From Bacteroidales bacterium (lineage in GTDB: Bacteria > Bacteroidota > Bacteroidia > Bacteroidales > JAGOPY01): a DNA stretch of 44,144 nt. Positions 23,962-32,568 of this stretch are shown piece by piece (position 1 is the first letter of the stretch; every line of letters begins with the position of its first letter). A program made the translations under genes and the position numbers. Location of the stretch: contig JALNZD010000034.1 of NCBI GenBank assembly GCA_023229505.1, positions 1-44,144 on the forward strand. The letters run 5' to 3'. The notes beneath the pieces were generated by a model that saw only the letters and a list, made by a program, of their open reading frames with translations, had not been told where the DNA came from and searched no databases.

Positions 23962-26310
23962 TTAGATTTCGTCTTGCTGTTCGGATTCCGCCTCAGCCTT
24001 GGATTTTGGTTCGGGTTCGGGTTCAGCTTCAGATTTTGGTTCAGCTTCTGCTTTCGCCTTAGCTTTAACCTTATCTTTTTTCTCCACCTTCTCAGGTTTC
24101 TCTACCTTCTCAGGTTTCTCCACCTTCTCTAGTTTTTCCTGCTCCTCAAGCTTATCCTGCTTCTCAAGTTTCTCCTGCTTGTCCTTCTTATCCAGCTTAT
24201 CGAGCTTATCCTTTTTATCCTGTTTCTCCTGCTTTTCCATATCAGTTTTCAGGGTAACAAGTGCTTCGAGATCACCAAGAGTGGTCTTTTCGACATTATC
24301 CTGGACTTTTTTGACAGCTTGCTTGGTAGAACGCTGGTCTTTCCTGGCCTTGCCTTCTTCTTTGTCGCGGTCAGCCCTGGCCTCATCCTGGTGGACGCGG
24401 GCATGGGAAAGGATAATCTTCTTGTTTTCTTTCGAAAATTCGATAACCTTGAAATCGAGTGCCTCATCAATTTTGGCTGTAGTATTGTCAGCTTTTGATG
24501 CATGACGTGTCGGGACAAAGCCTTCCACGCCATAAGGCAGGGAGACGATGAAACCTTTATCGTTCGAGCTTACCACGGTACCCTGGTGAACAGAGCCTAA
24601 AGTAAACACCGATTCAAACACATCCCACGGATTTTCTTCAAGCTGCTTGTGCCCAAGGCTCAACCGGCGATTTTCGGTATCTACATCGAGTACAACAACT
24701 TCGATCTGCTCACCGATCTTGGTGAATTCAGCCGGGTGCTTGATCTTTTTCGACCAGGAAAGGTCGGAAATATGGATCAGGCCATCGACGCCTTCTTCCA
24801 GTTCGACAAAAATACCAAAGTTGGTGAAGTTGCGGACGGTTGCAGTGTGCTTGGAGTTGATGGGGTATTTCTGGACTATGTTTTCCCACGGGTCCGGGAC
24901 AAGCTGCTTCATTCCGAGCGACATCTTGCGCTCTTCACGGTCGAGGGTCAGGATGATGGCATCCACTTCGTCGCCGACTTTGAGGAAGTCATGAGCTGTC
25001 CGCAGATGCTGTGACCATGACATTTCCGATACATGGATCAGACCTTCAACGCCGGCCGCTATCTCGATAAATGCGCCATAATCAGCCATGACCACAACTT
25101 TTCCTTTAACTTTATCGCCAATCTTGATATTCTCATCCAGTGATTCCCATGGATGCGGCATAAGCTGCTTCAAGCCAAGGGCTATACGTTTCTTCTCATC
25201 ATCGAAATCAAGAATAACAACCTTGATCTTCTGGTCAAGTTCTACTATTTCTTCCGGGTGGTTGATCCTGCCCCAGGAGAGGTCAGTGATGTGGATGAGT
25301 CCGTCCACGCCGCCCAGATCAATAAACACACCGTAAGAGGTGATATTTTTGACTGTTCCTTCAAGAACCTGGCCTTTTTCCAGCCTGGCCATGATCTCGG
25401 ATTTCTGCAGCTCCAGTTCGGCCTCGATAAGAGCTTTATGGGAAACTACAACGTTTTTATATTCCTGGTTGATTTTCACCACCTTGAATTCCATGGTCTT
25501 ATCAACGAAAATATCATAGTCACGGATTGGTTTCACATCGATCTGCGATCCGGGGAGGAAAGCCTCGATACCAAAAACATCGACTATCAGACCACCTTTT
25601 GTGCGGCATTTCACATATCCGGTAATGATCTCATCATTTTCAAAAGCATTATTGACACGCTCCCATGATTTCAGGATGCGGGCTTTCTTATGGGATAAAA
25701 CAAGCTGTCCGCCCATATCTTCCTGGCTTTCCACGTAGACATCGATCTTATCGCCATTTTTAATGTCTGTCAGGTACCTGACTTCGGACACCGGGATCAC
25801 GCCATCGGATTTGAAACCGATATTTACAACGATTTCACGGTTGTTTTTGCCCACGACAGTTCCTTCGATTACTTCATGCTCTGCAATGGAGCTAAGGGTT
25901 TTGTCGTAAATATTCTCCAGCCGTACCCGCTCATCTTCCGAATATTTATCCTGTTTCTTGCCAATGGCATTCCAATCAAAATCGAGATTGGGTTTTGGCG
26001 GAACATTCCAGGTAATTTCTTCGGCAAAAATTTCCTTAACCGGCTCATCCTCAATGGGAAAAACTTCGGACGGAACTTCCTCAGGTTCTTCAGGGACTAC
26101 AGTAGGTTCTTCAGGGACTTCAGCAGGTTCTTCGGGAGCTTCTTCCGGAGCTTCTTCAACTACTTCCGGTTCGGTTTCACTTGTGATTTCTGTTTCAGGA
26201 ACAATTTCTTCAGGAGAGGTTTCAGCTTCAACAGCTTCGGGGACTTCGTCAACTTCAGAAGGGTCCAGATTTTCAGTCTGGTCGTTAACTTCGAGTTCTT
26301 TTTCAGTCAT
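23962..26310 (-). CDS. rpsA: 30S ribosomal protein S1 with long acidic head and charged repeat tail
   Basis: 782 residues, about 200 longer than E. coli S1. Six S1 RNA-binding domains are visible in order: from about residues 145, 228, 315, 400, 487 and 575 (for example GTVKNITSYGVFIDLGGVDGLIHITDLSWG and VRNFTNFGIFVELEEGVDGLIHISDLSW). Residues 1-100 are Glu/Pro-rich (EEAPEEPAEVPEEP). Residues 687-782 are a low-complexity tail of LDK, QEK, LEKVEKPEK and then KAKAEAEPK repeats, encoded partly by an 18-base tandem repeat near 24083-24140. S1 brings mRNA to the 30S subunit. It is followed by a strong terminator and preceded by a TAnnTTTG promoter. Confidence 0.93.
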   Translation of the reverse strand: MTEKELEVNDQTENLDPSEVDEVPEAVEAETSPEEIVPETEITSETEPEVVEEAPEEAPEEPAEVPEEPTVVPEEPEEVPSEVFPIEDEPVKEIFAEEITWNVPPKPNLDFDWNAIGKKQDKYSEDERVRLENIYDKTLSSIAEHEVIEGTVVGKNNREIVVNIGFKSDGVIPVSEVRYLTDIKNGDKIDVYVESQEDMGGQLVLSHKKARILKSWERVNNAFENDEIITGYVKCRTKGGLIVDVFGIEAFLPGSQIDVKPIRDYDIFVDKTMEFKVVKINQEYKNVVVSHKALIEAELELQKSEIMARLEKGQVLEGTVKNITSYGVFIDLGGVDGLIHITDLSWGRINHPEEIVELDQKIKVVILDFDDEKKRIALGLKQLMPHPWESLDENIKIGDKVKGKVVVMADYGAFIEIAAGVEGLIHVSEMSWSQHLRTAHDFLKVGDEVDAIILTLDREERKMSLGMKQLVPDPWENIVQKYPINSKHTATVRNFTNFGIFVELEEGVDGLIHISDLSWSKKIKHPAEFTKIGEQIEVVVLDVDTENRRLSLGHKQLEENPWDVFESVFTLGSVHQGTVVSSNDKGFIVSLPYGVEGFVPTRHASKADNTTAKIDEALDFKVIEFSKENKKIILSHARVHQDEARADRDKEEGKARKDQRSTKQAVKKVQDNVEKTTLGDLEALVTLKTDMEKQEKQDKKDKLDKLDKKDKQEKLEKQDKLEEQEKLEKVEKPEKVEKPEKVEKKDKVKAKAKAEAEPKSEAEPEPEPKSKAEAESEQQDEI

Positions 26311-26429
26311 TAAAAAAAAATTGGGTTTTGTTTCCTGCTGCTATGCCCCGGCATTCCGCAAAACGGGTTTAACATTCAAAATTTGTAAGGCTGTGGCATA
26401 GTTTAATATACAACCTCTAAAATGGGCGG

Positions 26430-26437
26430 CAAAGATA
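26430..26437 (-). promoter_or_regulatory. rpsA promoter -7 element and leader
   Basis: On the minus strand TATCTTTG matches TAnnTTTG and predicts a leader of about 115 bases. Within the leader, GGCATAG/CTATGCC (26395-26401 with 26341-26347) could close a 47-base loop. S1 is autoregulated in other bacteria, so a leader structure is plausible, but this pairing is short. Confidence 0.55.
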
Positions 26438-26526
26438 GGAAATTAATCATGAATTCCACATCTTCTCTTTATAAAATCTTAATATAAAGGTCAGGAAGTT
26501 TAATAAAACATGAATGAAACCATAAA

Positions 26527-26534
26527 TACTTTTG
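26527..26534 (+). promoter_or_regulatory. Bacteroidota -7 element for the 66-residue gene
   Basis: TACTTTTG matches TAnnTTTG, 62 bases before the ATG of the small gene at 26596. Confidence 0.45.
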
Positions 26535-26595
26535 CAGCCGGAATAGCATTAACACCAGGCATAATATCAGCGGGTTTCAATAATGTATTACTGTT

Positions 26596-26796
26596 ATGGA
26601 AAAACTATTGGAAGAATTAATAAGCAGGCTCGAAGATGCCAGGGATGGCATTGTCAGGGAACTTAAAAGCGACTCAGATGAAGCAAACAACCAAATTGCC
26701 ATGTTGCTTTCCGGCGAAGCCTTTGCTTATGATTATTGCATCAAGGAATTGCAACGATTGATCAACTATTACAAGGAAAGTATCTTAAAATCCTGA
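26596..26796 (+). CDS. Small hypothetical protein, helical, 66 residues
   Basis: The protein MEKLLEELISRLEDARDG... is acidic and predicted to be almost entirely helical, with a heptad-like Leu/Ile pattern in the first 20 residues and again in YDYCIKELQRLINYYKES. No family is recognised and there is no signal peptide or membrane segment. A promoter-like TACTTTTG lies upstream, and the flanking genes have their own promoters, so it may be transcribed alone. Codon use is like the neighbouring genes, which supports it being real. Confidence 0.6.
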   Translation: MEKLLEELISRLEDARDGIVRELKSDSDEANNQIAMLLSGEAFAYDYCIKELQRLINYYKESILKS

Positions 26797-26834
26797 TTTT
26801 AAGGTTGCATTCCAAAAGAGATGAATAGTTCCAT

Positions 26835-26842
26835 TAACTTTG
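26835..26842 (+). promoter_or_regulatory. Bacteroidota -7 element for the response regulator
   Basis: TAACTTTG matches TAnnTTTG, 60 bases before the ATG at 26902. Confidence 0.5.
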
Positions 26843-26901
26843 TTCGGGAGCTTTGTTCACGATCCGGATACCCGTCGATATAACACGTTTAAATACTGAA
26901 C

Positions 26902-27588
26902 ATGAGCCATGAAGCCACCATATTGATCATTGATGATGAAAGGCAGATCAGGAAACTGCTCGAGATAACCCTTAATTCGGCGAATTACCATGTACTGGAA
27001 GCCATTAACGGCAAAGAAGGTATAACGACAGCAGCGATGCATCCGCCGGACTTGATCCTGCTCGACCTGGGATTGCCGGATGATGATGGGCAAAATATCC
27101 TGGTCAGGTTAAGGGAATGGTATGTTTCACCCATCATCATTTTATCAGTAAGGGATTCGGAAGAGGAGATCATCCGGGCATTGGATAACGGAGCAAATGA
27201 TTACCTTGTAAAGCCTTTCCGGACAGGGGAACTTCTTGCCAGGATTCGTAATGCCCTGAGATTGGTCAAAGATGCCGGGGGAGATACGGTAATCAAAACG
27301 CATGACCTGGCTATTGATCTTGTCAGCAGGACGGTTGTGAAAAATGAGACGCCCGTCAAACTTACGCTTACAGAATACTCTTTGCTGACCCTTTTAGCCA
27401 GAAATCATAATAAAGTCCTCACCCATCAATTTATCCTGAAAGAAATCTGGGGCCCGGGCTATATCGAGCAATCACAATACCTTCGGGTTTTCATCGCCCA
27501 GGTCAGGAAAAAAATTGAAGATGATCCAAACCATCCGGAAATTATCATCACCGAATCCGGGATAGGTTACCGGTTCATTGCGGAATAA
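26902..27588 (+). CDS. OmpR-family response regulator, KdpE-like
   Basis: 228 residues. The receiver domain has the acidic pocket IIDDE (12-16), phospho-acceptor Asp56 in DLILLDLGLPDDDG, the Thr/Ser position SVRDSEEE, and Lys in YLVKPFR. The C-terminal winged helix (about 130-226) has LTLTEYSLLTLLARNHNKVLTHQFILKEIWG and the wing YRFIAE. Overall it looks most like KdpE, which controls potassium transport. No sensor kinase KdpD or kdpFABC gene is adjacent, so it is an orphan here and its partner and targets are unknown. Confidence 0.88.
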   Translation: MSHEATILIIDDERQIRKLLEITLNSANYHVLEAINGKEGITTAAMHPPDLILLDLGLPDDDGQNILVRLREWYVSPIIILSVRDSEEEIIRALDNGANDYLVKPFRTGELLARIRNALRLVKDAGGDTVIKTHDLAIDLVSRTVVKNETPVKLTLTEYSLLTLLARNHNKVLTHQFILKEIWGPGYIEQSQYLRVFIAQVRKKIEDDPNHPEIIITESGIGYRFIAE

Positions 27589-27615
27589 GGTTGAGTCATT
27601 CAGTGGTCATTGGTC

Positions 27616-27649
27616 ATTGTAGAGCCGTTGCATGCAACGGCTCTACAAT
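27616..27649. repeat. Perfect 34-base palindrome
   Basis: The sequence reads the same on both strands without any loop, centred on GCATGC at 27630-27635; the half site is ATTGTAGAGCCGTTGCA. Two GGTCATT words precede it. It lies between the response-regulator stop and the YchF-type promoter. It resembles the GTAGAG...CTCTAC palindromes I recall from many environmental bacterial genomes, but family membership was not tested. Confidence 0.85.
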
Positions 27650-27689
27650 TCCACCGTTCCATCGTTTCACCGTTTCACTAAAAAAAAGT

Positions 27690-27697
27690 TATATTTG
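27690..27697 (+). promoter_or_regulatory. Bacteroidota -7 element for the YchF-type gene
   Basis: TATATTTG matches TAnnTTTG and lies 25 bases before the ATG at 27722. It supports this start over the frame's upstream TTG at 27632, which lies in the palindrome. Confidence 0.6.
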
Positions 27698-27721
27698 TAT
27701 ATCAATTCAACCCTCAAGGAT

Positions 27722-28807
27722 ATGCCTCTAAAATGCGGTATTGTCGGGCTTTCGCTCGTAGGTAAAACCACCATTTTCAATTGTTTTTCCAATGCCAGGG
27801 CCCAATCGGGCGGAGCGGCCAAAGCCAATATCGGCACCATCCATGTTCCCGATCAAAGGCTTTACGAGATCGATAAGTTCATTAAAAGCGTCAAAATTGT
27901 TCCCGCGACAGTGGAAATCGTTGATATTCCCGGCCTGACGAAAGGTGGCAGCCAGGGCGAGGGAGTCGGGAATAAGTTTCTGGCCGATATCCAGCAAACC
28001 GATGCTATCATCCATGTTTTGCGCTGCTTTGATGATGATACTGTACCCCATATCGAGGGATCGGTCAATCCTGTGCGTGACCGTGAGATCGTAGACCTGG
28101 AATTGCAGATCCGTGATCTCGATATGGTTGACCGGAAGATCAACCGGGTTGAAAAAATGGCCAAATCGGGTGAGCGGGAGCCAAAGCATATCCTGGATAT
28201 ACTGCATAAAGTGAAGAGCCACCTGGAAAATTTTCAGAATGTCCGCACTTTCGTCATGTCAGAAGAAGATAAAAAACATATCAACGATATGTATTTACTT
28301 ACAGCCAAGCCGGTTTTGTATGTATGTAATGTAGATGATGCCTCGGCAGCCAGCGGTAATGAATACGTGACTGCTTTTAAGCAGTCCATTGCTCACGAAA
28401 ATGCCGAGATCCTCATCGTGGCGGGCAAACTGGAAGCTGAAATCGCTGAACTCGACGATCCGGAAGACCGTAAAGCTTTCCTTGCAGATGCAGGCCTCAT
28501 GGAGCCCGGGGTGAACCGCCTGGTGCAAACCGCTTACCATCTGCTCAACCTGCAATCATTCTTCACCGCCGGCCCTAAAGAGGTCAGGGCCTGGACCATC
28601 CACAAAGGTGAAACGGCACAGCAGGCTGCCGGCACCATCCACAGCGATTTAGAAAGAGGCTTTATCCGGGCAGAAGTGATGAAATACACCGATTTTATCC
28701 ACTACGGCTCGGAACATGCCCTGAAAGAAGCCGGGAAATTTCATATCGAAGGCAAACACTACATCGTAGAGGATGGAGACATTATGCACGTCAGATTCAA
28801 CGTATAA
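27722..28807 (+). CDS. YchF/OLA1-type GTPase-family ATPase, divergent
   Basis: 361 residues from the ATG at 27722. G1 is GLSLVGKTTIFN (usual YchF: GLPNVGKSTLFN). The G3 region is EIVDIPGLTKGGSQGEGVGNKFLADIQQTDAIIHVLRCFDDD and the G4-like part is YVCNVDDAS. The C-terminal TGS domain (FFTAGPKEVRAWTIHKGETAQQAAGTIHSDLERGFIRAEVM) is complete. The very conserved YchF switch segment NFPFCTIDPN between G1 and VPDQRL is missing: the protein goes from RAQSGGAAKANIG directly on. It is either a lineage-specific YchF or a second paralogue. Its 3' end overlaps the convergent WG-repeat gene by 11 bases. Confidence 0.85.
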   Translation: MPLKCGIVGLSLVGKTTIFNCFSNARAQSGGAAKANIGTIHVPDQRLYEIDKFIKSVKIVPATVEIVDIPGLTKGGSQGEGVGNKFLADIQQTDAIIHVLRCFDDDTVPHIEGSVNPVRDREIVDLELQIRDLDMVDRKINRVEKMAKSGEREPKHILDILHKVKSHLENFQNVRTFVMSEEDKKHINDMYLLTAKPVLYVCNVDDASAASGNEYVTAFKQSIAHENAEILIVAGKLEAEIAELDDPEDRKAFLADAGLMEPGVNRLVQTAYHLLNLQSFFTAGPKEVRAWTIHKGETAQQAAGTIHSDLERGFIRAEVMKYTDFIHYGSEHALKEAGKFHIEGKHYIVEDGDIMHVRFNV

Positions 28808-29852
28808 GTTCCACGTCTTTGATTTCTTCAAATTTCGGTTCAACGACCCACTTTCCGGTTTTATCTATGATTCCCCATTTTTCACCTGACTGTACTGACG
28901 CATAACCATTTTTAAAATCCCGCGCACCATCAAATTGTGGCGGAATGGCCCATTCTCCTTTATTGTTGAAGAAACCAAATTTATCATTTTTTCTTCCTCT
29001 TGCCAACCCATCGGAAAAGTCATCAAAAATTTCCGAATCATTCATATAGATGATCTCGCCTGCTTTATTTACATAAGCCCATTTATCTCCCGTTTTAACG
29101 CGGGCCAGGCCGCTTTCCGGATTGAAGTTTTTTCCTGCTTCATACTGTGGCTCAAGGATCCAATCCCCTTTTGGATTTATATACCCTATTTTTTCCGCAT
29201 TATTTTTTGCCCACGCCATACCTCCGTGAAAATCCCCTGCACTCTGAAATTGGGCCTGAATAGCAACTTTCCCGCCACCATCAACAAATCCTACCAAATC
29301 ACCTGCTGTTTTAAAAGATGCCAGTTGTTCTGAGAAATCATTCAAATCTGCCAGGTTTGGCAACTCCACGGGAGATTCAACACCATTTTTATCAAGCACA
29401 AAGAATTTTCCGTCCCTTTGAGCAGCAGCATAGCCACTATTAAATGGTGTCACCTTGTCATATTTGGCTGGAATAGCTAATTTGCCGGTAGTATTCAGAT
29501 ATCCCCACTTTTCATTCTGTTTTACCGGGGCAAAACCATTATTAAAACCCTTCATTCCAAATCCAAATACTTCTATCAGTTTAAAACCTGTAATTTCTGT
29601 TTCTAAGGTTTCTCCTTTTAAATTGATGAATAAAAACTGCTTCAGTTTCGCATCGTATATGGCAGCAAGGCCATCATTAGAAAACCCAATACACTTCTTG
29701 TATTTAGCTTCAATGATAAGGTCGCCCTTAAGATTGGCATAACCCCATTCCTTGACACCCGCGGGCCTGACCATGACCACATAGGTTTGTGCAAAAGCAG
29801 CATATCCTAACAATAAGGTCAAAATAATGCTAAAAGTCATTTTCTTTTTCAT
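28797..29852 (-). CDS. WG-repeat protein, secreted
   Basis: 351 residues with a signal peptide (MKKKMTFSIILTLLLGYAAFAQ). The mature protein is about eight tandem WG beta repeats: units such as EWGYANLKGDLIIEAKYKKC, KWGYLNTTGKLAIPAKYDKV, KIGYINPKGDWILEPQYEAG and KWGIIDKTGKWVVEPKFEEI. The family is widespread in Bacteroidota and Firmicutes and its function is not established; binding or scaffold roles are guesses. A TAACTTTG promoter element lies within the stop region of the upstream peptidase gene. Confidence 0.9.
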   Translation of the reverse strand: MKKKMTFSIILTLLLGYAAFAQTYVVMVRPAGVKEWGYANLKGDLIIEAKYKKCIGFSNDGLAAIYDAKLKQFLFINLKGETLETEITGFKLIEVFGFGMKGFNNGFAPVKQNEKWGYLNTTGKLAIPAKYDKVTPFNSGYAAAQRDGKFFVLDKNGVESPVELPNLADLNDFSEQLASFKTAGDLVGFVDGGGKVAIQAQFQSAGDFHGGMAWAKNNAEKIGYINPKGDWILEPQYEAGKNFNPESGLARVKTGDKWAYVNKAGEIIYMNDSEIFDDFSDGLARGRKNDKFGFFNNKGEWAIPPQFDGARDFKNGYASVQSGEKWGIIDKTGKWVVEPKFEEIKDVELIR

Positions 29853-29915
29853 AATGTTGATTTTTAAGTTAACAAATACGTTATTATCCTATAAATTATA
29901 CTTTGTGTTCCTTTG

Positions 29916-29923
29916 CAAAGTTA
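29916..29923 (-). promoter_or_regulatory. -7 element for the WG-repeat gene overlapping the peptidase stop
   Basis: Minus-strand TAACTTTG begins with the TAA stop codon (29923-29921) of the upstream M1 peptidase gene. It lies 63 bases before the WG-repeat ATG. Confidence 0.5.
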
Positions 29924-32338
29924 TTGTTTTGATCCCATCAACAATTTTGCAATTTTATCCTTTTCATCCTTCGAAAACCGGCAATCGGCAACGGCAACAT
30001 CAATCATTTCTTTATAACGATTCTGCTGATAAAAATATACCAGCACCTCCTTAGCCGCATTGCTCACTTTATAATTCCAGTAAAGATAGCCGTCGATAAG
30101 GTTCGAGGCAGTAGTCTTATCAAGGTAATTCAGCCGTTTTAACAATTGGATAGCATTCATACGGGTTTCAAATTCAAAATGCGGACCGGCATAGTCGGTC
30201 AGTTCCCGAAGGTATTCACGCTGACCAGCCTGTATGGCTATTTCCAGCCATTTCATCCGGATGTTCCTCCCTCTCCAGCCGGTTTCATTTTTCGTTTTTT
30301 CAAGGTACTGGGGAATATCTCCCGGGAAAGAACGGCAAAGCAAATCCAATGCCTTTTCGACATTGATGTAAGATTTGTCAGTAAGCAATTTTTCCACGTC
30401 AGATTTCAGGTTTTCAGGTACCTGTTTAATATTCTCCAAAGCAGCCAGGCGCACCAGTGGATCATCATCCTTTATTGCCTGTAATAAAATTTCATCATAA
30501 AATTTACCATCTTCGATGAAAAGCTGTTTTAATATTTCAGTGCGTGTCAGGTGGAAAGTCTCTTTGTTCCAAGATTCAAGAAGAGTGGTCTCTTTCTGGC
30601 TCAGAGGAAAAACGCGCAAAGCGATCAGAGCATCATACCGGTCAATCATTCCCGGAGCCTTGATGGCCTGGGCTGCCCATTCAATAAAAGACTTGCTGAA
30701 AGAAACCGTCTTAAGCACCCTGCGTCCCGGATCGAACAAAACGAAAGATATGGTTTTTGCAGCCGGATTACTGATGACCACTTCACTGAATTCCTCATCT
30801 ATCCATTGGGTTTTCCGGTCGGAACTGCCATCTTCATAAAAAACCTCAAAAACGATGGGCATCCTGAATAATCCGGTCAGCTCATTGCGCTGATGGGCCT
30901 GCCTGACCTGGATAATAACCTGGACAGTGCCTTCAGGCGATTTGTCCTGGCGCCAGTTTACTTCATAATAGGGCTCGCCGCCATGGTAAATCCACTGGTC
31001 AAAAAACCATTCGATTGACTGACCGGTGGCTTCATAAACAGAAGCAACGAATTCGGAAGTTTCTACCTCGCTGAAGGCGTAATGATTTGTGTAATATTTG
31101 ATAGCAGCTTTAAAACCATCTTCACCCAGCACATCCCGCATCATATCAAGCATCAGCGATCCTTTAGGGTACCAGCGGGCACGCCCTCCCCTGCTGTGGC
31201 CAACGGGGAACTGGTCTTTCTTTGAAGCTTCAAGCGTTTCATCAAGCTCCTGGTTCCGGACCCATTGGTAATAATCTTCTCCGAAAACTTCTCGTTCAAA
31301 AAGTTTAGCATAATAAGTTGCAAAGCTTTCGGTCAGCCAGACATCGCAGGATTTCTGGTGCGACATGCAGTTCCCGAACCATTGGTGTGCCAGTTCATGG
31401 GTGTTGACATTCACGTAATTTCTTCCGTCAAAAGCCCGTTCATCAACCGCCAGGTAGTCGCCAAACACCGTCGAGGTCGTGGTCTCCATGGCTCCATAAA
31501 GATAATCCTCCACAGGCGCCTCCCGGTATAGTTCGTAAGGATAAGCCAGCCCAAATTCCTCTTTAAAAAAATCAAACATTTGTGCCGTGTACCGGTAAGT
31601 CGGCTCCGCATGATCGTCTTGCCATGAATAATACCAGAGATCTAACGGCAGACCGTCTGTAGTTTTCATTTCCAGGAATTTATAATCCCCGATCACCAAA
31701 GCGGTGGAAAAAAAAGGATGCTCTTTAACCATCTTGTAATGCCATGTCTTTGTGCCATCATTATTCGTTTTCACGGATTCCCTCACCCCATTTGAAAAAA
31801 CCTGGTATTTCCCGTCAAAAGTTATGAACATGTCGACGGTCAATCTGTCGCTATAAAAAGGCAGCCAATGGAAAGGCCTGTGAGCCCAGATTTGTTTGTT
31901 GTCTCTTAATGCAGGCTCTTGCCAGCCTATTAAAAACAAATCATAGAGGGGTTTGGAGGTATAGTTCATCCTGATCTCATATTCTTTATCCTTGATTAAT
32001 CTTTCTTTTGAATTATTAGTTATGACCAGGTTGTCTCCTCTTTTTTGGTAAGATATATCGATTCCTGGAATTTGGACTGCACTGAATATGATGTCCGGTG
32101 CCCAGAAGACGATGGAATCAGTTTCTGTCCTGATGGGTAAAAAAGAAAAAGTGACGTTGCCAGTCACGAGCGTATCGTAAGGATCGATTTTAAGTTCTGC
32201 CTTTAAATGGATGATGTCTATGATCTTTCCCTGGGTGATGGCACCTGCATCATACAGATAAGTAACGGTCTTGTCCTGGGAAACACAAACCTGGGTATAA
32301 AAGAACAGAACGATAAGGGATTTGAAAGCAAGCTTCAT
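29921..32338 (-). CDS. M1 family metallopeptidase (aminopeptidase N-like), secreted
   Basis: 805 residues with a signal peptide (LAFKSLIVLFFYTQVCVSQ). The substrate-binding motif GAMETTTS lies near residue 282. The zinc motif HELAHQWFGN is at 314-323, with the third ligand Glu in WLTESFATYYA. The N-terminal beta domain and a C-terminal helical HEAT-like region (about residues 560-800) are present. It removes N-terminal amino acids from peptides in the periplasm or outside. Length is normal for the family. Isolated between the WG-repeat gene and ClpB, on the same strand. Confidence 0.93.
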   Translation of the reverse strand: MKLAFKSLIVLFFYTQVCVSQDKTVTYLYDAGAITQGKIIDIIHLKAELKIDPYDTLVTGNVTFSFLPIRTETDSIVFWAPDIIFSAVQIPGIDISYQKRGDNLVITNNSKERLIKDKEYEIRMNYTSKPLYDLFLIGWQEPALRDNKQIWAHRPFHWLPFYSDRLTVDMFITFDGKYQVFSNGVRESVKTNNDGTKTWHYKMVKEHPFFSTALVIGDYKFLEMKTTDGLPLDLWYYSWQDDHAEPTYRYTAQMFDFFKEEFGLAYPYELYREAPVEDYLYGAMETTTSTVFGDYLAVDERAFDGRNYVNVNTHELAHQWFGNCMSHQKSCDVWLTESFATYYAKLFEREVFGEDYYQWVRNQELDETLEASKKDQFPVGHSRGGRARWYPKGSLMLDMMRDVLGEDGFKAAIKYYTNHYAFSEVETSEFVASVYEATGQSIEWFFDQWIYHGGEPYYEVNWRQDKSPEGTVQVIIQVRQAHQRNELTGLFRMPIVFEVFYEDGSSDRKTQWIDEEFSEVVISNPAAKTISFVLFDPGRRVLKTVSFSKSFIEWAAQAIKAPGMIDRYDALIALRVFPLSQKETTLLESWNKETFHLTRTEILKQLFIEDGKFYDEILLQAIKDDDPLVRLAALENIKQVPENLKSDVEKLLTDKSYINVEKALDLLCRSFPGDIPQYLEKTKNETGWRGRNIRMKWLEIAIQAGQREYLRELTDYAGPHFEFETRMNAIQLLKRLNYLDKTTASNLIDGYLYWNYKVSNAAKEVLVYFYQQNRYKEMIDVAVADCRFSKDEKDKIAKLLMGSKQ

Positions 32339-32516
32339 TGAAGATATTTTTTACCGAAATTAAAGAAAATTGGGAGGCGCAATTTACTTCTTCAATGATT
32401 TTGCCGGAGCAGATCTTTTCCTAGGGTTCCTCCATGATTCATATAAATATAAAAGTTCAAACGAAGACTCAAGAAGCAGCGACAGTAATGAAAAAACTAT
32501 CTACAATGAATTCATC

Positions 32517-32546
32517 ATGCAGCCAGGTGTTATTGTGATGCTGCAT
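32517..32546. other. Short inverted repeat downstream of clpB
   Basis: ATGCAGC and GCTGCAT pair across 16 bases within the 230-base gap between clpB and the M1 peptidase gene. There is no T run on the clpB strand, so it is at best a weak terminator. The rest of the gap (32339-32568) holds no supported gene. Confidence 0.3.
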
Positions 32547-32568
32547 AAATAGTTGAAACACCAGGTTT

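Noticed and set aside
23999..26401. Several plus-strand frames opposite rpsA (Ser/Phe-rich)
   Set aside because: They mirror the Glu/Lys-rich codons of rpsA; shadows of the real gene.
26510..26620. 36-codon open frame overlapping the small helical gene
   Set aside because: It contains the promoter-like element and overlaps a better supported frame.
32370..32552. 60-codon frame between the M1 peptidase and clpB genes
   Set aside because: It starts with TTG, is Ser/Asn-rich without pattern, and lies in AT-rich intergenic DNA.
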